Positions 7,664-15,918 of a stretch of DNA of 63,853 bases are shown one piece after another. The notes below the pieces were generated by a model, which was not told the origin of the DNA, ran no database searches, and saw only the letters and a list, made by a program, of their open reading frames with translations. Both the position numbers and the translations under genes were made by a program. The DNA comes from Bacteroidetes bacterium ADurb.Bin013 (GTDB lineage Bacteria > Bacteroidota > Bacteroidia > Bacteroidales > UBA932): the NCBI GenBank assembly GCA_002071385.1, contig MWFB01000013.1:1-63853 (forward strand), given 5' to 3'. The number at the start of each line of letters is the position of its first letter. The stretch's first letter is position 1.

Positions 7664-8259
7664 ATATTAAAAAACTTATACTGCTTGCCACTCTTGCATT
7701 CCCCGTTACTGCCTGGTCACAGGCAACGGAAGAACAATTTTATAAAGAGCTGGCACGCATTTCACGGGAAATTGAAACCCTGAGCGGGTCTTTCACACAG
7801 ACCAAGGAGTTCCGGTCACTGGATGTGAAAGTGGTTTCAAAAGGCAAGTTCCATTATGCCAGGAACAGGGAAATCCGCTTTGATTATACGGTTCCTTACG
7901 AAGTGGGCCTGGTGGTGGATGACCTTACCGTGAAGATAACATCCGGCGATAAGACAACTACCTATGTGCTGAAGGATCAAAAGAATGCCATGGCGGAAAT
8001 GGCCAGTATCATGAATTACTGCATGAAAGGTCTTTTGTACGAGCTTAAGGCCGGGTACGATCTTGCGTATGCCGGGGATGGTCCTTATCACAGGGTTATT
8101 GTAAAAAACCTGAAGGAAGATCCCGCCAATGTATTTGACCGCATAGACCTGAAATTTACCCGGGAAAACTACGCCCTTGAAGAAATGGTCATCAGCGAAA
8201 AATCGGGATATATAACAACCTATGTTTTCGGCAATCTGGCCGTAAATGTTGCGCGGTAA
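7660..8259 (+). CDS. LolA-like periplasmic lipid carrier
   Basis: A 199-residue protein with a signal peptide (1-20, ending in AWSQA). The LolA-like fold is suggested by ETLSGSFTQTKEF, KGKFHYARNREIRFDYTVPY and later TSGDKTTTYVL repeats. LolA proteins carry lipoproteins or other lipids across the periplasm. Family members inside aryl-polyene/flexirubin loci are thought to carry the pigment lipid instead. Here it closes a four-gene block of hotdog, lipoprotein, hotdog and carrier. It is not the housekeeping LolA by context. Confidence 0.75.
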   Translation: MNIKKLILLATLAFPVTAWSQATEEQFYKELARISREIETLSGSFTQTKEFRSLDVKVVSKGKFHYARNREIRFDYTVPYEVGLVVDDLTVKITSGDKTTTYVLKDQKNAMAEMASIMNYCMKGLLYELKAGYDLAYAGDGPYHRVIVKNLKEDPANVFDRIDLKFTRENYALEEMVISEKSGYITTYVFGNLAVNVAR

Positions 8260-8280
8260 GTGTTCCGTACTAAAAAATAT

Positions 8281-8288
8281 TATATTTG
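8281..8288 (+). promoter_or_regulatory. Promoter -7 box before the HTH gene
   Basis: TATATTTG matches TAnnTTTG and lies 18 bases before the ATG at 8307. It suggests that the HTH, BtrH-like and ABC genes form their own unit, separate from the hotdog operon. Confidence 0.5.
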
Positions 8289-8306
8289 TGCCAAATTACC
8301 TGAGTA

Positions 8307-8714
8307 ATGAAAGTCAAAGATGTTCCCCAGGAAGATCCCTTTGTTCAACCTGACCGGGACGTAAGCTTATGTGGTCGTCTTTTTGCAGTGGATGACGATG
8401 GAAAATACCAGGAGGTTCCCAGCAAGGGCTGGAGTCCAAGAAATGATGCTGTCAGGTTTGCGTGGAACAACTGGGGAGAAAAAGCAGGAAAGGTCCGGGA
8501 GAAGGTTCTTGCCGGCAAATATAGCCCTTTGGCCTTTCATATGGCACGGGTTAGGATGACATCCGGAATGCTGGCCGCCTATACTGGTTTTTCACGTAGA
8601 CAAATTAATAAATTCTGTAAACCAAAAAACTTTGCCTCACTTGATTCCGGAGCCCTTTCAAGGTTGGCGGAGGCGTTGTACATGAGTGTAGAAGAACTCA
8701 TCTCTATCGATTGA
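8307..8714 (+). CDS. Small HTH DNA-binding protein
   Basis: A 135-residue protein whose C-terminal half (MTSGMLAAYTGFSRRQINKF, then SLDSGALSRLAEALYMSVEEL) reads as an XRE-like helix-turn-helix. The N-terminal half has the unusual stretch PSKGWSPRNDAVRFAWNNWG and no recognised domain. It starts the unit containing the BtrH-like and ABC genes, two bases before BtrH, so autoregulation of that unit is the simplest guess. No toxin-like neighbour is present. Confidence 0.6.
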   Translation: MKVKDVPQEDPFVQPDRDVSLCGRLFAVDDDGKYQEVPSKGWSPRNDAVRFAWNNWGEKAGKVREKVLAGKYSPLAFHMARVRMTSGMLAAYTGFSRRQINKFCKPKNFASLDSGALSRLAEALYMSVEELISID

Positions 8715-8716
8715 AT

Positions 8717-9727
8717 ATGGAAATCAATTTTGAACACGGCCACGGTGCACATTGTGAGAGTGCTGTAGTAAGGAATTTGCTGAATTTTTACGGGGTCAGG
8801 CTTAGTGAGCCTATGGTACTGGGATTGGGGGCAGGGATCTTTTTCTGTCATTTGCCTTTCTTCAAGGTAAACGGATATGCCATGACTTCATTCAGGTATA
8901 TTTCGGGAAGGATATTCTCCGACGTCACCAAAACGCTTGGCATAGAGTACAGGAAACACTCCTTCAAAGACCCGGATGAGGCAATGGCAAAACTGGATGA
9001 GGTGCTTTTAAGCGGGACCCCGGTGGGATTACGCGTTGGAGTGTATAACCTTACTTATTTTCCAAAAGAGTACAGGGTCCATTTTAATGGCCATAATCTA
9101 TGTGTGATAGGCAAGGAAGGAGATGATTACATAATATCGGATCCCATTGGGCAGAACAAAAATAAACTGTCTTCAGCGGACCTGAAGAAAGTGCGGTTTG
9201 CCCAGGGGGCGTTACCACCTAAAGGAAGCATGTATTACATTACCAGCATGGAACACTACAAACCACTGGATACCGGCATGATTGAAAAGTCAATTATTAA
9301 AACATGCTACAATATGACACACATCCCGTTGCCTATGTTCGGAGCCAAAGGCATCGCTTATCTTGCCCGGAGGATGCGTAAGTGGGAAAAACTTTTTGGC
9401 AAACGGGAAGCGGCACTCAACCTGGCACAGATCATCCGCATGCTGGAGGAAATCGGGACGGGAGGAGCAGGATTTCGTTTCATGTATGCTGCATTCCTGC
9501 AGGAAGCTTCGGTATTATTGAACAGGCCCGCGCTGAACCAGTTCTCCATGGATCTGACAGCGGTGGGTGACCTGTGGAGGGACTTTTCGTACAACGCCGC
9601 ACGATTCTTCAAACAACGCGAACCGGAAGGTCTTACCTATAATGATCTGGCTGTAAAACTGGAAGTGATTTCGGCGCGCGAACTTGATATTTTCAAACGA
9701 CTGGAAAATTCAATCAAGCGTGGATAA
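8717..9727 (+). CDS. BtrH N-terminal domain protein (cysteine acyltransferase/peptidase-like)
   Basis: A 336-residue protein with an N-terminal papain-like domain of the BtrH type. C13 (HGAHCESAVVRNLL), H126 (FNGHNLCVIG) and D143 (DDYIISDPIGQ) fit a Cys-His-Asp triad in the usual order. BtrH of butirosin synthesis moves an acyl group from an acyl-ACP to an amine. Homologues occur beside ABC exporters in Bacteroidota. The C-terminal half is helical and unassigned. I start at the ATG at 8717 rather than the in-frame TTG at 8711. It is followed at once by the ABC ATPase (8-base overlap), suggesting an acylated product that is then exported. Confidence 0.75.
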   Translation: MEINFEHGHGAHCESAVVRNLLNFYGVRLSEPMVLGLGAGIFFCHLPFFKVNGYAMTSFRYISGRIFSDVTKTLGIEYRKHSFKDPDEAMAKLDEVLLSGTPVGLRVGVYNLTYFPKEYRVHFNGHNLCVIGKEGDDYIISDPIGQNKNKLSSADLKKVRFAQGALPPKGSMYYITSMEHYKPLDTGMIEKSIIKTCYNMTHIPLPMFGAKGIAYLARRMRKWEKLFGKREAALNLAQIIRMLEEIGTGGAGFRFMYAAFLQEASVLLNRPALNQFSMDLTAVGDLWRDFSYNAARFFKQREPEGLTYNDLAVKLEVISARELDIFKRLENSIKRG

Positions 9728-10478
9728 TCAGTTTGCCATAGAGACCAGAGACCTTAAGAAGACTTATAAAGGCAAACCGCATCCCACACTTGACGGTTTT
9801 TCCCTGCGCATACCCTATGGGTCGCTTTTTGGACTGCTGGCCCCAAACGGGGCAGGCAAAACCACAGCTATCAATATCATATGCGGTTTGCGACACTATG
9901 ACAGCGGAGATATATTTATTGACGGGCACGATGTGTCGGACGGCATGCAGCATGTTAAACCTCTTCTGGGCCTGGTTCCCCAGGATATTGCACTTTTCCC
10001 CTCCCTTACAGCCTATGAAAACCTGAAAATTTTCGGAGGCCTGTACGGATTGGGGAAAAAATTACTGGAAGAGCGAATAGATCAATTGCTGGAACTTTTT
10101 GACTTGTCTGCAAGCCGCAATTCTTACATCAACCGCTTTTCCGGAGGCATGAAACGCAGGGTCAATGTGATAGCAGGGATGCTGCATGTACCTAAAATTT
10201 TGATACTTGATGAGCCCACGGTTGGTGTAGATGCCCAGTCGCGCAGGCTTATCCTTGAAAAATTGACCGATATCAACAAAGCCGGAACCACCATACTCTT
10301 CATATCCCATTACCTTGAAGAAGCGGAACAACTCTGTAACCGGGTGGCTTTCATGGATAACGGTGCTATCGTGTGCGAGGGAAACCCGGCAGAACTGATA
10401 GCCGGCAAGAGTGAGTGCAACTGCCTGGAATCCTTATACCTGTTGTTAACAGGAAAAAAGATGAGGGACAGTCAATGA
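9720..10478 (+). CDS. ABC transporter ATP-binding protein
   Basis: A 252-residue ABC-2 type ATPase. Walker A LLAPNGAGKTT (about 39-49), signature FSGGMKRR, Walker B ILILDEPTVGVD and the switch SHYLEEAEQ are all intact. No ATG is suitably placed. The GTG at 9720, overlapping the BtrH-like stop by eight bases, is the best start; a TTG at 9684 would add 12 unrelated residues. It overlaps the permease as ATGA. It should power the permease at 10475-11746, probably as a dimer; the substrate is unknown. Confidence 0.9.
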   Translation: MDNQFAIETRDLKKTYKGKPHPTLDGFSLRIPYGSLFGLLAPNGAGKTTAINIICGLRHYDSGDIFIDGHDVSDGMQHVKPLLGLVPQDIALFPSLTAYENLKIFGGLYGLGKKLLEERIDQLLELFDLSASRNSYINRFSGGMKRRVNVIAGMLHVPKILILDEPTVGVDAQSRRLILEKLTDINKAGTTILFISHYLEEAEQLCNRVAFMDNGAIVCEGNPAELIAGKSECNCLESLYLLLTGKKMRDSQ

Positions 10479-11746
10479 GAAAATTCAGGTTTTTACTATA
10501 TAAAGATTATCTGTTGCTCAAAAGGGATGTGGCCGGGATGCTGCTCATGTTCCTGATGCCCGCCATTCTTGTCGTACTCATGGCGCTGCTTCAGGACAGC
10601 TCCTACAGATCGTTAACAGAGTCTTCTGTCCCGCTGCTGCTGGTGAACAGAGATCAGGGGGAATTGGGAGAAGCCATAGACAAACAGATCGAGGCCTCGC
10701 ACATATTCCAGATTGACAGGAAGGTAAACGAGGCCATTCCCACCCTGGAAGAACTTGAACAGGAAGTGGCCTCGGGCCATTATACACTGGGTATTTATAT
10801 TCCTGAAAATACAACCGAAAGCATTCGCAAGAACGTGGCAAGGTATGTGCTGGCAGCATTCAGCGGAACCATGGAAAAGCCCTCCCCGGACATGGTGAAT
10901 TTTGTCATTTTTATTGACCCCACTACAAAAGTTTCCTTTTATACCGCCCTAATGAGTACATTGAAGGAGCGGACACAAAAGATTGAATTTGAATACGTCC
11001 TGAACGAAATTTCCCGGCAGGTAAACGAGTTCAGCCCCATTCCCGTTTCCACGGAAGGATTCTCCACAGAACAGGTTCATATTGATATCCGTGACGCACG
11101 CCTGGAGGGAAGGGATCTGAATCCCAATCCCGTTCAACACAATGTGCCTTCCTGGACCTTGTTTGCGATCTTTTTTATTGTGATATCGCTTTCGGGAAGC
11201 ATAATCCGGGAACGGCAGGACGGAAGTTTCTCCAGGATGATGACAATGCCCTGTTCCTATACGGAGTATCTGTTGAGCAAAGCCGTGGTTTTTACCATGG
11301 TTTCGTTGATCCAGTTTGTTCTGATGCTGCTTATCGGGGTATACCTGATGCCTCTTTTTGGCATGGAATCCCTGAACCTGGGCACTTCCCCCGCGGCTTT
11401 GATCTTGCTGGCCCTGTCGGCTGCGGTAGCGGCTATCGGTTATGGGATAGCCATAGGAAACATTGCCAATACCATCCACCAGTCTGCCATTTTTGGTGCA
11501 ATATCCGTAGTGATCATGGCTGCCATTGGAGGCGCCTGGATCCCGACGGCTGTCATGACCGAATCCCTGCGTAACTTAAGCAGGATCTCTCCCATATACT
11601 GGGGCCTTTCAGGTTTTATGGATGTGTTTATGCTCAATGCCGGAGTAATGGCTGTTCTTAAGGAATGCGGCGTGATGCTCCTTTTTGGGCTGGTTTGTTT
11701 TGCGGTGGCCGTTACATTCAATTACCGGCGTAGGATGGACGTCTGA
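10475..11746 (+). CDS. ABC-2 type permease
   Basis: A 423-residue permease with one N-terminal membrane segment (about 20-40), a large extracytoplasmic domain (about 45-235) and five or six membrane segments in the C-terminal third. This is the layout of YhiH/DrrB-like ABC-2 permeases that export lipids, drugs or polyketides. The ATG at 10475 overlaps the ATPase stop as ATGA, which sets the start. Its 3' end runs 29 bases into the oppositely oriented DUF3943 remnant. Confidence 0.88.
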   Translation: MRKFRFLLYKDYLLLKRDVAGMLLMFLMPAILVVLMALLQDSSYRSLTESSVPLLLVNRDQGELGEAIDKQIEASHIFQIDRKVNEAIPTLEELEQEVASGHYTLGIYIPENTTESIRKNVARYVLAAFSGTMEKPSPDMVNFVIFIDPTTKVSFYTALMSTLKERTQKIEFEYVLNEISRQVNEFSPIPVSTEGFSTEQVHIDIRDARLEGRDLNPNPVQHNVPSWTLFAIFFIVISLSGSIIRERQDGSFSRMMTMPCSYTEYLLSKAVVFTMVSLIQFVLMLLIGVYLMPLFGMESLNLGTSPAALILLALSAAVAAIGYGIAIGNIANTIHQSAIFGAISVVIMAAIGGAWIPTAVMTESLRNLSRISPIYWGLSGFMDVFMLNAGVMAVLKECGVMLLFGLVCFAVAVTFNYRRRMDV

Positions 11747-12240
11747 ATCCATTGTTGATTGCAAATGCCGGGTTGAGAATGCACGTGAGTATGATTTTGT
11801 ACCAGTTGAATCCGTCTTTTCCCATGGCCAGGGCAGCTCTGTGTGTAAGTTCACCCAATATTATTCCCCCCAACGGAGTGATGATCAGATCCTGAACACT
11901 TGGTTGTTCCAGGCCACCTTCCCAGACATATTCCCACAGAAGCGATTGCGTCAAGGCAAAAAAAGGATGACTACCAGATGGCAGCTCCCTGTGATCTTGC
12001 AGAATTGTAATAAAAGCTTCCCTGGTAGGGATGTCCAACGTAATTGACAATAAACAGGTCATTGTCTTTTACCGGAAATGTGGTGAAAGTCGGCCTGTAC
12101 TGCTCTTTCATTTTGGTCGGTTTGAACACTTCTTTTCTGTCCCACTGGCTTATCGATTCCGGATATACTGCGCTTGTATTGGCAATACGAAAAACAGAAT
12201 CACAATGAACAAAAAAAGTTTATTAAAAAGTCTCAGCAAG
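11718..12240 (-). pseudogene. DUF3943 family protein, broken by two frameshifts
   Basis: Three minus-strand frames hold consecutive parts of one DUF3943 protein. A signal peptide (KLFLFIVILFFVLPIQAQ, about 12172-12222) is followed in a second frame by YPESISQWDRKEVFKPTKM through VNYVGHPYQGSFYYNSARS (to about 12005). The third frame has LLWEYVWEGGLEQPSVQDLI and TPLGGIILGE through NPAFAINNGF (down to 11718). Each join needs a frame change, one ends in a TAG, and no ATG precedes the signal peptide. The family is a periplasmic or outer-membrane protein of unknown role. A sequencing error could explain one break but hardly both plus the lost start. Confidence 0.75.
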
Positions 12241-12277
12241 GCGGACGGCCTTTTTCAAAGATAATGAGTTTTTTATG

Positions 12278-12285
12278 TAACTTTC
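12278..12285 (+). promoter_or_regulatory. Promoter -7 box of the STAS-kinase gene
   Basis: TAACTTTC differs from TAnnTTTG only in the last base. It ends three bases before the ATG at 12289, so transcription would begin at or next to the start codon (leaderless mRNA). No other in-frame Met occurs near the N-terminus. Confidence 0.45.
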
Positions 12286-12288
12286 GAA

Positions 12289-14466
12289 ATGTTTGATGTT
12301 TCTGTTCAATACATTCAATCTGTACACTGCCTGCATCCCATAGGACGCCTGGAAACGACACAGAGTAAACACTTTGAAGATACAATCAAAAAATGCCTTG
12401 AAAGGGAGACATTCCTTGTGATTAATTTCTCTGCATGTCCTTATCTTTCAAGCAGCGGGATAAGGGTACTGCTGAATACTTCGCGGGAGCTTGCATCTGC
12501 TGGCGGGCAGCTTGTCCTTACCGGCCTTTCCTCTGAGATGTTACAGGTTTTGCAGATTGCAGGGCTGGATTCCGTGTTTGAAATTTGTGCAGATGACGTC
12601 CAGGCTGTTACCTGCATAGAGCAATGTAAAAGAACTGAGATTACCCTGGAAAACATATTCCCTGGTAAGGCCCCCTGTGAAACAGAGAGGGTAAGGGATG
12701 CCCTGGACTCCTGTCTGTATGAATGGAAACATCCACAGCTTGCCGGTTTTGATACCTTGTACATAGCCGCGGGAGAAGGGGCCTTGGGAGAAACGCTCCA
12801 GAGGAAAGATGCGGTGACAGGCTTTTTTGTCACCCTGTTTCACTGCACCGGTTTCATACCCGATGACCCGGCATATGCCCCCGATTTTCGTATAGTCAGT
12901 GACCCGGCACAGGGTACGCTCTTTGTGGACCATGCCTTGTCCACAAGGGGCCCTTACCGTGTACGTGTCACGGTCAGCGATCCGGAACCTGTAAGCATCA
13001 GGCACCTGCTTCAATACAAGGGTTTTTCACCGCCACAGGCAGCGTCTTCCCTGTGTACCATGCTTTGTCTGGACAGGAATCCTCAAAGGCCTTCACTTTC
13101 TGTTGTTTTCAGGCAGGAAAACGGGACATGGGAAGGAGGAACCTTTCTTTTACAAAAGGAAAACGTACTGCAGCGGGGTGAATACTCTGAGCAAACCCTG
13201 CGTGACTTGTTGACCTGGGAAAACATCATGGGAGTTACCAGGCATGATATGGATGCATTGCTTGACAGGCCGGTGTTCTGGTTGTTTTTTGCCGGCAAGG
13301 CACAGAATTCCTCCGTTTTTCAGACACAGGTGGTTTGTGAAAAAGAAGAGGTCCCGGAGGATCACCTGGTCTTCCTGACCAGGAAACTGTATACAGATTC
13401 AGTGAAGGCAGAACTTGAGAAGCTTCACGGCGGATATTCAGCGACTACTTTTCGTGTCCGCTCTTTTGACCACCAGGGCAGGGTCCTGAGACCAACCGTA
13501 CTAAAAACCGGGGACCGGCCCATGATACAGAGAGAGGCAGAACGGTGTAAGCAGTATGCCATGCCTTACATTTTGAACAACAGCGCCATGATCCTGGGCA
13601 CGTCTTTCTATTGCCAGATGGGTGCACTCAGGTACAATTTTGTGGGGATAGGAGGAGAAGACACCGAATTGAAATGGCTAACCCACTACTTTCACAGCTG
13701 GCCTGTAGATGATCTTGTTTCTCTATTTGATAAGATTTTCCTGAAAATACTCAAACCCTGGTACGGACAGGCCGTACCGGAAGTAATCTATCCATACGCA
13801 GACCACGATCCCACAAAAACCTTTTTTCCTCACGTGTTCAGGCAGGCCGAAGAGGAGTTAGGGATTCCGGAGAAGAACCGCTCCTTCACCATAGGTGGTT
13901 CGGAAAAGAACTTTTTGAATCCATACCATTATTTACATGAGGAGTATCCCAGAAGACGGAAACAGGGAATGGATTATTATTCTGCTATTTGTCATGGAGA
14001 CTTGAACATGCAGAATATCCTGCTGGACAAGGACATGAATGTTTATCTCATAGACTTCTCAGAAACCAGGCCGCGTTCAGCTATATCGGATTTTGCCCGT
14101 TTGGAAGCCATATTCATGATTGAATCCTTTCCCATGGAAAACGAAAATGATTTTCTTCAGGTCCTGGAGTTCCTTATGGATTTCTACGAAAAACCGGTTA
14201 CCCTCGATAAAAAGTTCAGAAAGGCCTGGCCCGGAGCATTGCCGGGATTAATGGACAGGAATATGACACTAACCATGAAAATGAGGGAGTATGCACTCGC
14301 TGCTGCACGGGGGAATAAGACATTCACTCCCTATGCAGTGGCCCTCCTTGAATGGATCTTGCCAATTGTCTGCTATTCAAGCGCCACTATATGGCAAAAA
14401 CGTCTCTCTGCCTGTGTGGCCTCATTGCTTTGTGAAACAATTGAGTCAGGTAAAGAGGCACAATAA
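12289..14466 (+). CDS. STAS domain fused to an APH-like kinase domain
   Basis: A 725-residue soluble protein. Residues 1-110 form a STAS (anti-sigma antagonist) domain. LSSSGIRVLL keeps a serine (54-56) at the place phosphorylated in SpoIIAA, though the preceding Asp is a Ser. The C-terminal part (about 400-720) has a phosphotransferase-like core: ICHGDLNMQNILLD (H569, D571, N576) and YLIDFSETRP (D589), the catalytic and metal-binding motifs of aminoglycoside-phosphotransferase-like kinases. The middle 110-400 is unassigned. One idea is that the kinase domain acts on its own STAS domain or a partner. Some conflict-system proteins carry a similar kinase-like domain, but I cannot confirm that link. 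Confidence 0.7.
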   Translation: MFDVSVQYIQSVHCLHPIGRLETTQSKHFEDTIKKCLERETFLVINFSACPYLSSSGIRVLLNTSRELASAGGQLVLTGLSSEMLQVLQIAGLDSVFEICADDVQAVTCIEQCKRTEITLENIFPGKAPCETERVRDALDSCLYEWKHPQLAGFDTLYIAAGEGALGETLQRKDAVTGFFVTLFHCTGFIPDDPAYAPDFRIVSDPAQGTLFVDHALSTRGPYRVRVTVSDPEPVSIRHLLQYKGFSPPQAASSLCTMLCLDRNPQRPSLSVVFRQENGTWEGGTFLLQKENVLQRGEYSEQTLRDLLTWENIMGVTRHDMDALLDRPVFWLFFAGKAQNSSVFQTQVVCEKEEVPEDHLVFLTRKLYTDSVKAELEKLHGGYSATTFRVRSFDHQGRVLRPTVLKTGDRPMIQREAERCKQYAMPYILNNSAMILGTSFYCQMGALRYNFVGIGGEDTELKWLTHYFHSWPVDDLVSLFDKIFLKILKPWYGQAVPEVIYPYADHDPTKTFFPHVFRQAEEELGIPEKNRSFTIGGSEKNFLNPYHYLHEEYPRRRKQGMDYYSAICHGDLNMQNILLDKDMNVYLIDFSETRPRSAISDFARLEAIFMIESFPMENENDFLQVLEFLMDFYEKPVTLDKKFRKAWPGALPGLMDRNMTLTMKMREYALAAARGNKTFTPYAVALLEWILPIVCYSSATIWQKRLSACVASLLCETIESGKEAQ

Positions 14467-14476
14467 ATGCGAAACC

Positions 14477-15034
14477 ATGAAAACAACCATCATTATTTTA
14501 ATTATGTTAACATCCTTATTTTCAAACAAAGGGCAACAAAACACGGGAAAGATTGTGGAACCGGCCGAGGATTTTTATGCATTATCCTTCAAGACCATCC
14601 GGGGAGAAACATTTTCTTTTGAACAACTGCGCGGGAAAAAGGTTTTGCTGGTCAACACGGCTTCCAAATGCGGCTTTACACCGCAATTCAAAGAACTGGA
14701 AGCCCTGAACAAGGAATATGCACCGAACCTGGTCATCCTGGGATTTCCCTCCAATGATTTCATGAAACAGGATCCCGGGACCAATGAAGAAATCCTTGAA
14801 TTCTGCGAGATCAATTACGGGGTCACATTCCAGATGATGGAGAAAAGCTCGGTTAAAGGTAAAGACCAGAATCCTGTATTTCGCTGGCTGTCTGATAAAT
14901 CCAAAAACGGTTGGAACACCAGCGCTCCCGGTTGGAATTTTTCCAAGTACCTGGTAGATGAGAAAGGCAGGCTCATAGGCTTCTGGCCATCCAAGGTGAA
15001 ACCCAACGACCCGCAGATACTGGAAATGCTTTAA
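14477..15034 (+). CDS. Glutathione peroxidase family protein (Cys type)
   Basis: A 185-residue thiol peroxidase reducing hydroperoxides, probably with thioredoxin as reductant as in other bacterial Cys-GPx. NTASKCGFTPQFKELEAL holds the peroxidatic C65. The second motif reads GFPSNDFMKQDPG, so the resolving-type Cys and the catalytic Gln of GFPCNQF are replaced by Ser and Asp (D94). WNFSKYLVDEKGRLIGF is conserved. The N-terminus (MKTTIIILIMLTSLFSNKGQ) looks like a signal peptide, so it probably acts in the periplasm. It starts 10 bases after the STAS-kinase stop and is convergent with the cyclase gene. Confidence 0.88.
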   Translation: MKTTIIILIMLTSLFSNKGQQNTGKIVEPAEDFYALSFKTIRGETFSFEQLRGKKVLLVNTASKCGFTPQFKELEALNKEYAPNLVILGFPSNDFMKQDPGTNEEILEFCEINYGVTFQMMEKSSVKGKDQNPVFRWLSDKSKNGWNTSAPGWNFSKYLVDEKGRLIGFWPSKVKPNDPQILEML

Positions 15035-15044
15035 GGCAGACAGT

Positions 15045-15845
15045 TCACACTTCAGGTATCCAGACAAGGAGCCTTAGCGGTGCTCCGCTTCCTCCCTTGA
15101 TTTTCATGGGAGCAGCCACCACATAGAAATTACGCGCTGGTACTGATTGCAGGTGCGCCACATTTTCATAGGCGGTGACATTGTGGCTGAACAGCGTGCG
15201 GTGGGTAAGAAAATCTGCTGACTGTCCGTAGTCGATACTCGGTGTGTCGATACCAACAGCCTTCACATTCCTTTCTTCTATGAGCCACAGGGCGGCCTCG
15301 GGATCCAACCCGGGAAAATGCAATTCTCCGACACCCTCGGAACCCGTTTTGAGGGTCCCTGTGTATTGCAGGGGGTCGTTCCAGTATTGGCCGAAACCGG
15401 TACGCAACAACACGATCGTCTGTGCTGGGATTGTGCCGTGTGTTTTTTCCCATCCCAGGAAATCTTCACTGGTGATAAGGTAATCTCTGTCAGCCAAAAC
15501 CTTGTCTGATACATCGACACATATACCTTCGCCTGTGAATTCTTCCGGAAGGATCTGTTCAATGGACCTTCCGTTTTCCGCGAAATGCAATGGCGCGTCA
15601 AAATGGGTTCCCCCGTGCTCTTCTGCCGCATATAGGAAAGAGGAATAGAAATAACCTTTGTCATTGATCCCGAAAGTAACGGTATCATGAATGAAAGTCA
15701 CGTTGGTTGGCCAGTACACAGTGCTTTTTTCAAAATCCCATGTCAGATCCAGCCATTGGCCCCGGTCCCAGCAGATCTGCTTATTTGAAATATTTCCGCA
15801 ACCTGCCGCGATCAGACATAAAATGATAATGTAATGTTTTCTCAT
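15045..15845 (-). CDS. Cyclase/kynurenine-formamidase family lipoprotein
   Basis: A 266-residue metal-dependent hydrolase of the cyclase family. HGGTHFDAPLHF (77-88) is the metal-binding signature. VGIDTPSIDYG and HNVTAYENVAHL supply further conserved positions. The N-terminus ends in lipobox LIAAGC (C16), so it is membrane anchored, which is unusual for formamidases. Substrate unknown: family members hydrolyse N-formylkynurenine, isatin or other cyclic amides. Divergent from the MBL-esterase gene across a palindromic promoter region. Confidence 0.82.
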   Translation of the reverse strand: MRKHYIIILCLIAAGCGNISNKQICWDRGQWLDLTWDFEKSTVYWPTNVTFIHDTVTFGINDKGYFYSSFLYAAEEHGGTHFDAPLHFAENGRSIEQILPEEFTGEGICVDVSDKVLADRDYLITSEDFLGWEKTHGTIPAQTIVLLRTGFGQYWNDPLQYTGTLKTGSEGVGELHFPGLDPEAALWLIEERNVKAVGIDTPSIDYGQSADFLTHRTLFSHNVTAYENVAHLQSVPARNFYVVAAPMKIKGGSGAPLRLLVWIPEV

Positions 15846-15863
15846 AGGAAGCCTGGTTTTATT

Positions 15864-15889
15864 ACTTCAAATATAGCATGATTTGAAGT
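15864..15889. promoter_or_regulatory. Palindrome between divergent promoters
   Basis: ACTTCAAAT (15864-15872) and ATTTGAAGT (15881-15889) form a perfect 9-bp inverted repeat with an eight-base spacer. It overlaps the minus-strand -7 box TATATTTG (15868-15875) of the cyclase gene and touches the plus-strand box TACATTTG. It is well placed as one operator controlling both genes. Confidence 0.5.
15868..15875 (-). promoter_or_regulatory. Promoter -7 box of the cyclase lipoprotein gene
   Basis: Reads TATATTTG on the minus strand, 22 bases before the ATG at 15845. It lies within the left arm of the palindrome at 15864-15889. Confidence 0.5.
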
Positions 15890-15896
15890 ACATTTG
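15889..15896 (+). promoter_or_regulatory. Promoter -7 box of the MBL-esterase gene
   Basis: TACATTTG, a full TAnnTTTG match, 22 bases before the ATG at 15919. An upstream in-frame ATG at 15883 would begin ahead of this box and is therefore unlikely. Confidence 0.5.
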
Positions 15897-15918
15897 TAAC
15901 CTGGTAAAAAATGTTAGC

